Shown here piece after piece: positions 53,240 to 59,940 of a stretch of DNA of 59,940 bases (position 1 is the stretch's first letter; the number at the start of each line of letters is the position of its first letter). A program made the position numbers and the translations under genes. The notes beneath the pieces are model-generated. The model saw nothing but the letters and a program-made list of their open reading frames with translations. It searched no databases and was not told the origin of the DNA. Source of the DNA: a bacterium (GTDB lineage Bacteria > Verrucomicrobiota > Verrucomicrobiia > Limisphaerales > J093); the NCBI GenBank assembly GCA_021780105.1, contig JAJXZJ010000009.1, positions 1-59,940 on the forward strand. The letters are read 5' to 3'.

Positions 53240-54151
53240 ATGACAAGAACAAATTTCCGTAACCAGGCACTCGCGGCGGCAATGGCCGGCAGCCTCGCGC
53301 TGACGGCATTCACCCATGCGCAAGGTCAACCTGGAGAGTTGGGCGATCAGGGCCACAACTCTTCGCTCACCCTCGCGCCCGCCGACGCTCCTTCCTCCGG
53401 CGGCGGCGGCATGGCGGACGATGAAGCGGCGAAGCAGGCGGAACTGGTCAGGAAAACCCTGAACCCGATCGCCAGCCTGACCAGTGTGCCCTTCCAGAAC
53501 AACTGGGACTTTGGCATCGGCCCCTCCGACGCCATGAAATACACGCTGAACTTCCAACCGGTCATCCCCGTTTCGCTCAGCAAGGACTGGAATGTGATCG
53601 GCCGGACGATCCTGCCCACCGTCTATCTGGAATCCACCGCTCCGGGCGTCAGCTCCAAATTCGGCCTGGGGGACACCCTGCAAAGCTTCTTCTTTTCGCC
53701 CAAAGAGGCCCCCGGCGGCTGGATCGTGGGCGCGGGACCGGCTTTGCTTTTGCCCACCGCCACGGACAGCGCCCTCGGTTCAGGCAAGTGGGGCGCCGGC
53801 CCGACCGCCGTCGTGCTGCGCCAGGACAAGGGGTTTACCTATGGTGTGCTGGCCAACCACCTCTGGTCCTACGAAGGCTGGGGCGCTCAGAATGTGAACG
53901 CCACGTACCTCCAGCCTTTTGTCGGCTACACTACCAAGAGCTTCACCACCTTCATGGTGAACACCGAGTCCACCTACGATTGGCAGGGGCATCAATGGTC
54001 GGTGCCGGTGAATTTCATGGCGACCCAGATGCTCAAGGTCAGCAAACAACCAATCACCCTGCAACTGGGCTATCGGTATTACGCCGACGGCCCGAGCGGG
54101 GGCCCCGACTGGGGACTCCGCTTCGCGGTGACTTTGCTGTTCCCGAAATGA
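53240..54151 (+). CDS. outer-membrane beta-barrel protein (MetA-pathway/'neuromedin U'-like)
   Basis: 303 residues with a signal peptide (QALAAAMAGSLALTAFTHAQ). After a polar spacer, LRKTLNPIASLTSVPFQNNWDFGIGP and FQPVIPVSLSKDWNVIGRTILP, GLGDTLQSFFFSP, GWIVGAGPALLLPTATD and YRYYADGPSGGPDWGLRFAVTLLFPK form the well-known barrel signature; databases often mislabel it neuromedin U. The terminal Phe-Pro-Lys end and alternating strands fit an outer-membrane protein. Function unknown. Confidence 0.85.
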   Translation: MTRTNFRNQALAAAMAGSLALTAFTHAQGQPGELGDQGHNSSLTLAPADAPSSGGGGMADDEAAKQAELVRKTLNPIASLTSVPFQNNWDFGIGPSDAMKYTLNFQPVIPVSLSKDWNVIGRTILPTVYLESTAPGVSSKFGLGDTLQSFFFSPKEAPGGWIVGAGPALLLPTATDSALGSGKWGAGPTAVVLRQDKGFTYGVLANHLWSYEGWGAQNVNATYLQPFVGYTTKSFTTFMVNTESTYDWQGHQWSVPVNFMATQMLKVSKQPITLQLGYRYYADGPSGGPDWGLRFAVTLLFPK

Positions 54152-54196
54152 AGCCGGTAGCCTCATGGCTGAAATCAAAACGCAATTCAACACCCA

Positions 54197-56656
54197 ATGA
54201 AAGAAACAATAATGAAAACAAGATGTCGTAAAACGGCCTTCCTGGCTGCCATCGCCGGCAGCCTCACGCTGGGACCCGCCCTCGCTCCACAAAGCCTGGC
54301 GCAGCCCTCGGAAGTAAAACTCGACCGGACCGTGCTGCCCATCCCCGAACCAGGCTACCCGCATAACACGGTGCTCGACGCCCGCAACGCCAAGCCGCCG
54401 CCGCGATTCGAAGTCAAGGCGCCGGCGGGTGCGCCCAATGTGATCATCGTGCTCGTGGACGACATGGGCTTCGGCATCCCGAGCGTCTTCGGCGGACCGG
54501 TGCACATGCCCACGGCCGACCGGCTCGCGAGCGAGGGACTGCGTTACAACCAGTTTCATACCACCGCGCTCTCCTCGCCCACGCGCATGGCCCTGCTCAC
54601 CGGTCGCAATCATCACATGGGCAACATGGGCAGCATCGGCGAAACCGCCACCGCCTTTCCGGGCAACACCGGGCAGCGGCCCAACAACGACGCGCCGCTG
54701 GCCGAGATGCTGCGCCTGAACGGTTACAGCACCGCCATGTTTGGCAAGAACCATGAAACCGCGCCGTGGGAGGTCAGCGTTTCCGGGCCGACCGACCGCT
54801 GGCCGACGCGTTCGGGCTTCGACAAGTTCTACGGCTTCATGGGTGGCGAAACCGACCAATGGGCGCCCACGCTCTATGACGGGATGACCCGGATACCCAC
54901 GCCGCATTACAAGGGATACAACTTCATGACGGACATGACCGAAAAGGCCATTTCGTGGATGAAGTTCGAGAAGGCGCTGACGCCGGACAAGCCGTTCTTC
55001 ATCTATTTCGCGCCGGGTGCCACGCACGCGCCGCATCAAGTGCCGAAGGAATGGATTGCCAAATACAAGGGCAAGTTCGACGAAGGCTGGGACAAGCTGC
55101 GCGAAGAGACGCTGGCACGTCAGATCAAGCTGGGCGTGGTGCCGGCCGGCACCAAGCTGGCGAACAAGCCCAAGGCCATCCAGGACTGGAATAAATTGAC
55201 TCCTAACCAGCAAAAGCTCTTCGCCCGCCAGATGGAAGTCTATGCCGCCTTTGGCGAATACTGCGATCACGAGATTGGGCGTCTGTTTGATGCCCTTGAC
55301 GACATCGGCCAGCGCGACAACACCCTGATTTTCTACATCCTCGGCGACAACGGCACGAGCGCCGAGGGCGGTCAGAACGGCATGTTCAACGAAATGACCT
55401 ATTTCAACGGCGTCCAGGAGACGGTTCAGGACATGCTCAAGCATTACGACGACTGGGGCGGTCCCAACACCTATGCGCACATGGCCGCCGGCTGGGCCAT
55501 CGCAGGTGATACGCCGTTCATGTGGACCAAGCAGATTCCCTCCAACTATGGCGGCACCCGCAACGGCATGATCATCTCGTGGCCCAAGCGCATCAAAGCC
55601 ACCAACGAGATTCGCTCGCAGTGGCATCATGTGATTGACGTTGCCCCCACCGTGCTCGAAGCCGCAAATCTGCCCGAACCCAAGAGTGTTAACGGCACGA
55701 TCCAGGAACCGATTGAAGGTGTGAGCATGCTCTACACTTTCGACCAACCCGCCGCGAAGAGCACGCACAAGACCCAGTATTTCGAAATCTTCGGCAACCG
55801 CGCCATTTATAGCGACGGCTGGTTTGCCGGCACCATCCACCGCGCACCGTGGGAAATGAAACCTCGTCGCAAGCTGCAAGACGACATCTGGGAACTCTAC
55901 GACACGACCAAGGACTTCAGCCTCGTGAACGACCTGGCTGCAACCAACCCGGACAAGCTCAAAGAAATGCAGGACCTTTTCATGGAAGAGGCTGCCAAGT
56001 ATCGTGTGCTGCCCATTGACGATCGCAGCATCGAACGCGTCAACGCCGCGCTCGCGGGCCGGCCGGACCTGATGGGCGGACGCACGTCACTCACACTCTC
56101 CGCCGGCATGGACTCGATGAGCGAGAACGTCTTCATCAACATCAAGAACCGGTCGCTCTCCATCACGGCGGACGTGGAGATTCCCGAAGGCGGCGCGAAC
56201 GGCGTGATCCTCGCCCAGGGCGGACGCTTCGGTGGCTGGAGCCTGTATCTCAAGGACGGGAAACCGACGTATTGCTACAACTTCCTCGGACTTCAGGAAT
56301 ACAAGGTGCAGGCCCCGGACGCGCTGCCGCCGGGCAAAGCCACCATCCGCATGAACTTCGATTATGACGGCGGCGGAATCGGCAAGGGCGGCACGGCCAC
56401 CCTCCTGGTCAACGGCGAGAAGGTCGCCAGCGGCCGGATCGGCCGCACGCAGGCGATGATCTTCTCGGCCGACGAAACAGCGGGCGTGGGCATAGATGAC
56501 GCCACGCCGGTGACCACCGACTACGCGGAGCGTGACAACGCCTTCAAGGGCAAGATCCTCAAGGTCACCGTGGATGTGAAGCCCATCGGCGCCGCCGTCA
56601 AGGCGCAGGCGGATACGCTTGAGGAAATGCAAATGGAAAAAGCTCTGGACGATTAA
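54197..56656 (+). CDS. arylsulfatase with serine at the formylglycine position
   Basis: 819 residues (814 from the second ATG at 54212). Signal peptide about residues 6-33 (AFLAAIAGSLTLGPALAPQSLA). The sulfatase core starts NVIIVLVDDMGFGIPSVFGG (metal-binding Asp-Asp). The catalytic motif is S126-S127-P-T-R in LSSPTRMALLTGR, i.e. the Ser-X-Pro-X-Arg type rather than Cys. Later KPFFIYFAPGATHAPHQVPKEW and ILGDNGTSAEGG are metal-site blocks. A beta-rich C-terminal part (about 640-800) resembles a lectin-like sandwich. It would hydrolyse sulfate esters in the periplasm; the activating enzyme is not in this window. Confidence 0.93.
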   Translation: MKETIMKTRCRKTAFLAAIAGSLTLGPALAPQSLAQPSEVKLDRTVLPIPEPGYPHNTVLDARNAKPPPRFEVKAPAGAPNVIIVLVDDMGFGIPSVFGGPVHMPTADRLASEGLRYNQFHTTALSSPTRMALLTGRNHHMGNMGSIGETATAFPGNTGQRPNNDAPLAEMLRLNGYSTAMFGKNHETAPWEVSVSGPTDRWPTRSGFDKFYGFMGGETDQWAPTLYDGMTRIPTPHYKGYNFMTDMTEKAISWMKFEKALTPDKPFFIYFAPGATHAPHQVPKEWIAKYKGKFDEGWDKLREETLARQIKLGVVPAGTKLANKPKAIQDWNKLTPNQQKLFARQMEVYAAFGEYCDHEIGRLFDALDDIGQRDNTLIFYILGDNGTSAEGGQNGMFNEMTYFNGVQETVQDMLKHYDDWGGPNTYAHMAAGWAIAGDTPFMWTKQIPSNYGGTRNGMIISWPKRIKATNEIRSQWHHVIDVAPTVLEAANLPEPKSVNGTIQEPIEGVSMLYTFDQPAAKSTHKTQYFEIFGNRAIYSDGWFAGTIHRAPWEMKPRRKLQDDIWELYDTTKDFSLVNDLAATNPDKLKEMQDLFMEEAAKYRVLPIDDRSIERVNAALAGRPDLMGGRTSLTLSAGMDSMSENVFINIKNRSLSITADVEIPEGGANGVILAQGGRFGGWSLYLKDGKPTYCYNFLGLQEYKVQAPDALPPGKATIRMNFDYDGGGIGKGGTATLLVNGEKVASGRIGRTQAMIFSADETAGVGIDDATPVTTDYAERDNAFKGKILKVTVDVKPIGAAVKAQADTLEEMQMEKALDD

Positions 56657-56710
56657 ACAGTGGTGAACCACGCGGGCTGGTCCGTGCCGGCCCGGCCCGC
56701 GAATTCACCA
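56657..56710. terminator. large hairpin after the sulfatase gene
   Basis: TGGTGAA (56661-56667) pairs with TTCACCA (56704-56710), and inside it CGCGGGC (56671-56677) pairs with GCCCGCG (56695-56701). It lies in the gap before the DUF1254 gene and shares two blocks with the intergenic stretch at 58621-58686. Confidence 0.6.
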
Positions 56711-56738
56711 CCGAGACAAAACATTTTCTCATTCGCCT

Positions 56739-57746
56739 ATGAAAACAAAATGCACGATGGCAGCTATAGGAATTTTCCTTTTAGTCTCCATTTCAAGTTT
56801 CGCGTCAGAAATGGTGACGGTGGACAACTTCGTCCGGGCGGAGACCGACACGACCTTCGCCCGCTACGTCAAGCTGGGCGCTTTCGGCAAATTCCTGCAC
56901 ATTCGCCAGCCCACGCCGATCGACAAGCAAGACGTGGTCCGCATGAATCGCGATACGCTTTATTCGGTTGGAGTTTTCGACCTCACCGCACCGGCTGCCA
57001 TTATAAAGCCAGATTCCAAAGGGCGGTTTCAGTCCATGATGGTCATCAACCAGGACCACTCAATGCTTCCCATCGAGCATGGCGCGGGCGAGTTCACCTT
57101 CACGAAGGAACAAATCGGGTCGCGCTACATGGTCGTCATCATCCGCACCTTCATTGATGCGAATGATCTGGCGGACATCAAGGCCGCCAACGCCCTGCAG
57201 GACCAGATTGTAGTGCGGCAGACGAACCCGGGAACGTTCGAGATTCCGGATTGGGACCAGGCGTCGCTGAAGAAGGTTCGCGACGCTGTCAACGTTCTCG
57301 CGGCGACCCGGACAAGTGCCAAGGGCATGTTCGGTGACAAAGCAAAGCTCGACCCGATCAGCCACCTGCTGGGCACGGCCTTCGGCTGGGGTGGAAACCC
57401 CGAGGAAGCCGCCGTTTACGACAACGTCGTGCCCGCCAAGAACGACGGCAAGACGCCCTACGTTTTAACCGTGAAGGACGTGCCGGTTGACGGTTTCTGG
57501 TCCATTACCGTTTACAACAAGGATGGGTTCATGGAGAAGAACGACCAGGACGTTTATTCCTACAACAACGTGACCGCCAAAAAAAACAAGGATGGGAGCA
57601 TCACAATCAATTTCGGCGGCGAGCCCAACGCCATCAACAATCTGCCGATTACTCCCGACTGGAGCTACATCGTGCGGATGTATCAGCCGAAACAGAAAAT
57701 CATGGACGGTTCATGGAGCTTTCCCAAAGCCCAGCCGGCAGAGTGA
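56739..57746 (+). CDS. DUF1254/DUF1214-domain exported protein
   Basis: 335 residues with a signal peptide (MKTKCTMAAIGIFLLVSISSF). The N-terminal part TVDNFVRAETDTTFARYVKLG and DVVRMNRDTLYSVGVFDLTAPA is the DUF1254 pattern; the end, YVLTVKDVPVDGFWSITVYNKDGF...GDGSITINF-like and GNWSYIVRMYQPK-like, is DUF1214. The two domains often occur fused in exported proteins near sulfatases and outer-membrane transporters in other phyla. No catalytic activity is known. Confidence 0.9.
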   Translation: MKTKCTMAAIGIFLLVSISSFASEMVTVDNFVRAETDTTFARYVKLGAFGKFLHIRQPTPIDKQDVVRMNRDTLYSVGVFDLTAPAAIIKPDSKGRFQSMMVINQDHSMLPIEHGAGEFTFTKEQIGSRYMVVIIRTFIDANDLADIKAANALQDQIVVRQTNPGTFEIPDWDQASLKKVRDAVNVLAATRTSAKGMFGDKAKLDPISHLLGTAFGWGGNPEEAAVYDNVVPAKNDGKTPYVLTVKDVPVDGFWSITVYNKDGFMEKNDQDVYSYNNVTAKKNKDGSITINFGGEPNAINNLPITPDWSYIVRMYQPKQKIMDGSWSFPKAQPAE

Positions 57747-57815
57747 GGCCATGAATCACCGCGACCTAGCTAACAGATAAATAACAAACAACAGTGTGTG
57801 AAGACAACGAATACC

Positions 57816-58604
57816 ATGAAAGCAAGTTTACTGACGGCGGCCCTGCTGACGGCAGCCGTGGCGGCGTCCCACGCCCAAACCACAAACACAGCGGAACCCA
57901 AGATGATTGCCGACGGCGTCGGCGCAAAATATATGCGGGTCGAAAAAATGCACCAGGTGCGCTACATCGAGATATTTCTCGCTGTCCGCGAGGCGAAGAC
58001 GGGAAAACTGATCGCCGCCTGTTACAACACCATGTTCACGACCAACGGCATCCCCGTGTCGAAAAACACCGCCTCGCAAGAGCTGGTTCAAGGCCTCGAT
58101 TTCGCCAAGATGAAGCAGGAGTATGGCGTCCTCGGCGCCTCGTTGAACGGCCCGAAACTCTGGCTGCCTGATTGGACCGAAGTTGACAGCGGAGTGGTGA
58201 GGGAGTTCAACGGCATCAAGGCCGCCTGGGTCGCCCAACTGAACATGGACAAGGGCGGCGCGGTGAGCGAAAGCACGCCCTACAAGCCCTTTACCATCGC
58301 CCGGAAGAGCGGGGTGGGTTGGAACAAGGGCACCACGGTGTTGCTGCTGGACGATGCTGAAGGCAACACTTGGATTATGAAGGGATTCCAACTGGGCCTC
58401 ACCCCGAAATACACCTACGAGGAATTCATTTCCGCCGGGCAGGACCAGTTCAAGAAACTCCCGCCGGGCTGGAAGTTTCGGGTCAAGACCCTGGACAAGG
58501 ATTTGATCGAGACGCCGGAAGGCGGCGTGGCCACGATCATGCCGGACGAGTTCTTCAACGTTTATGACAAGACCGGGCCGGGCATGAGCAACTACAAGCC
58601 GTAG
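57816..58604 (+). CDS. secreted protein of unknown function
   Basis: About 262 residues from the ATG at 57816 (MKASLLTAALLTAAVAASHAQ), a clear signal peptide; an in-frame GTG lies six codons upstream. The mature protein has a central IEIFLAVREAKTGKLIAACYNTMFTTNG block and the C-terminal WIMKGFQLGLTPKYTYEEFISAGQD and PPGWKFRVKTLDKDLIETP. The VNLNG-like helices are absent and no enzyme motif is visible. It always appears in this cluster type next to the DUF1254 protein in my recollection, but that cannot be checked here. Confidence 0.75.
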   Translation: MKASLLTAALLTAAVAASHAQTTNTAEPKMIADGVGAKYMRVEKMHQVRYIEIFLAVREAKTGKLIAACYNTMFTTNGIPVSKNTASQELVQGLDFAKMKQEYGVLGASLNGPKLWLPDWTEVDSGVVREFNGIKAAWVAQLNMDKGGAVSESTPYKPFTIARKSGVGWNKGTTVLLLDDAEGNTWIMKGFQLGLTPKYTYEEFISAGQDQFKKLPPGWKFRVKTLDKDLIETPEGGVATIMPDEFFNVYDKTGPGMSNYKP

Positions 58605-58620
58605 TCATTCGAGAACAAAA

Positions 58621-58686
58621 CGGGCTGCTCCGTGCCGGTGGCAGCGCCACTGCAAATGACCAGCGGACCGGCCCGCGAATTCACCG
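58621..58686. repeat. intergenic hairpin sharing blocks with the post-sulfatase hairpin
   Basis: CGGGC (58621-58625) pairs with GCCCG (58671-58675); a smaller GTGGC/GCCAC hairpin lies inside. The blocks TCCGTGCCGG and GGCCCGCGAATTCACC are also present at 56671-56710. A repeated structural element or a pair of related terminators within the cluster. Confidence 0.5.
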
Positions 58687-58713
58687 TCAAATCACAAACT
58701 GAAGGAATGAACC

Positions 58714-59802
58714 ATGACAACCAGCCGCCTGCCCAAGCTGCTCGCCGTCGCGCTCACCGGCGTGGTGGTGTTGACCGGCTGCAAATCCATCGGCCCCGGC
58801 ACCGTGCCCCGTGACCGGTCCGATTACAGTTCTTCGATCGGCGATTCCTGGAAACGGCAAACCCTGCTGAACATCGTCAAGCTGCGCTACGTGGAGCCGC
58901 CCATTTTTGTGGATGTGGGCCAGATTGTGGCGGGCTATTCCCTGCAAACCGGCGTCAGCGCCGGCGGCACCCTCTCTTCGGAACATGCCTACCAGGGCAA
59001 CTTCGGGACGATCGGCGGCCAGGCCGTCTATACCGACCGGCCCACCATTACCTACGTGCCACTCACAGGAAACAAGTTCGTTCACGGCTTGATGACTCCC
59101 CTGCCGCCGGAATCGGTGTTCTTCACCATCCAGTCGGGCTGGCCAGCCGACAGCGTGCTGTTCGCGACGGTGGCTTCGATCAACGGACTGAAGAACCAGG
59201 AAAGCTCGATCGCGGGGGTCACGCCTCCGGATCCGGGCTTCCTGCGCGTATTGCACCTGATGCGCCAGATCCAGCTTTCCCAGGCCGTGACGATGCGCAT
59301 CAAACAGGATGCGCAGAAGCAGCAAACCACGATCCTCGCCTTCCGCTCGAAGGACGTTTCGCCGGAAACCCTCGCGGCCATCCACGAGTTGCGTCGGCGG
59401 CTGCACCTGGACCCTGACGCCGAGGAAATCAAGCTGGTCTTCGGTGGAACCTCCGTCAGCAACCGGGAAATCGCGGTGATCACCCGCTCCATGATGCAGC
59501 AGATGGCAACGATGGCTTCGCAGGTGGAAGTTCCGCCGGAGGACGTGAGCCAGGGCCGGGCCGCCCCAGGCTGGGATGCGGTTGCGAACAATACCAATGC
59601 CCTCCGCCTGATCCGGATTCAATGTGCCAAATCCAAACCGGCCGATGCCTTCGTGACGGTGCATTATCGCAACCATTGGTTCTGGATTGACGACCGCGAC
59701 CTGAAATCCAAGCGCGTCTTCTCCTTCATGATGATGCTGTTCACGCTGGCGGACACCGGCGAGAAGGAGAATCTCCCGCTGATCACCATCCCGGCCCAGT
59801 AG
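58714..59802 (+). CDS. lipoprotein of unknown function
   Basis: 362 residues. Signal and lipobox: LLAVALTGVVVLTGCKS, with the Cys as lipidation site. The mature part starts SIGPGTVPRDRSDYSSSIGDSWKRQTLLNIVKLRY, has a Gly/Thr-rich stretch around 75-110 and a helical middle (VLHLMRQIQLSQAVTMRIKQ). HYRNHWFWIDDRDLKSKRVFSFMMMLFTLADT is a conserved-looking C-terminal block. I do not recognise a family. It is the last gene of the exported-protein run in the window. Confidence 0.8.
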   Translation: MTTSRLPKLLAVALTGVVVLTGCKSIGPGTVPRDRSDYSSSIGDSWKRQTLLNIVKLRYVEPPIFVDVGQIVAGYSLQTGVSAGGTLSSEHAYQGNFGTIGGQAVYTDRPTITYVPLTGNKFVHGLMTPLPPESVFFTIQSGWPADSVLFATVASINGLKNQESSIAGVTPPDPGFLRVLHLMRQIQLSQAVTMRIKQDAQKQQTTILAFRSKDVSPETLAAIHELRRRLHLDPDAEEIKLVFGGTSVSNREIAVITRSMMQQMATMASQVEVPPEDVSQGRAAPGWDAVANNTNALRLIRIQCAKSKPADAFVTVHYRNHWFWIDDRDLKSKRVFSFMMMLFTLADTGEKENLPLITIPAQ

Positions 59803-59940
59803 GGGTTCCCAATGCATGCCATGAACCCTGATTTTCAATCGGAACACAGGGAGGCAACGGACAGGGCGAATAACCGCTCTTCCCTCCGGTTCAATCGTCT
59901 TAGCTGCGGTCCCTTCATTCACCGTCGAGGCCGCCGATCG

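Noticed and set aside
1..59940. Prophage, integrative element or rRNA operon
   Set aside because: No integrase, phage structural gene, attachment-site duplication or rRNA sequence is visible. The two tRNA genes are not flanked by integrase genes.

Overview
The window looks like the chromosome of a GC-rich member of the Verrucomicrobiota, probably near the Pedosphaera/Limisphaera group. The support is indirect: pseudopilin-type N-termini ([18 protein letters not shown]), a GYF_2/DUF4190/pseudopilin fusion, a GldA/GldF/GldG-type ABC exporter followed by DUF4340 and AsmA-like proteins, a DUF2851 protein, a PPi-type phosphofructokinase, and genes that often start on GTG or lack a clear Shine-Dalgarno. 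This placement is an inference; no marker such as 16S rRNA is present.

Layout. 1-1000: 5' end of an ISL3-like transposase cut by the window edge, then an isoprenylcysteine-methyltransferase-like membrane enzyme. 1300-1650: tRNA-Leu(CAG), preceded by a promoter-like element that recurs before tRNA-Tyr(GTA) at 33.3 kb. 1.7-3.9 kb (minus): a cobalamin riboswitch heading a secreted protein plus a pseudopilin-like protein. 4.0-23.5 kb: housekeeping genes (dprA, two overlapping nagB-type genes, argJ, mutS, dusB, mntH/uspA and divergent mntR, pfp, DUF2851) with a DegT aminotransferase, a toxin-antitoxin pair and a Gfo/Idh/MocA oxidoreductase among them. 23.5-33.1 kb (plus): HtrA-type protease, then ABC ATPase, permease, GldG-like, DUF4340 and AsmA-like proteins, very probably one envelope operon. 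33.3-40.0 kb: tRNA-Tyr, amino acid permease, second DegT aminotransferase, mfd. 40.0-42.2 kb (minus): a large secreted propeller plus alpha/alpha-barrel-like protein. 42.2-43.2 kb: decayed insertion sequences, a truncated gene end and terminator-like hairpins.

43.3-59.8 kb is the main accessory region. A membrane histidine kinase with a two-component-propeller sensor is followed by two response regulators and then nine consecutive exported proteins: a secreted protein, a large repeat-rich surface protein, a lipoprotein, a FadL-like porin, a second outer-membrane protein, an arylsulfatase, a DUF1254/DUF1214 protein, another secreted protein and a lipoprotein. The order suggests a surface sensing, attachment and sulfated-ligand or hydrophobic-substrate system controlled by the kinase. 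This is an inference from gene order.

The observations most worth following are the exported sulfatase/propeller-kinase cluster, the cobalamin riboswitch in front of a secreted-protein/pseudopilin pair, short heptamer repeats inserted in frame in both mutS and mfd, and the shared upstream element of the two tRNA genes.
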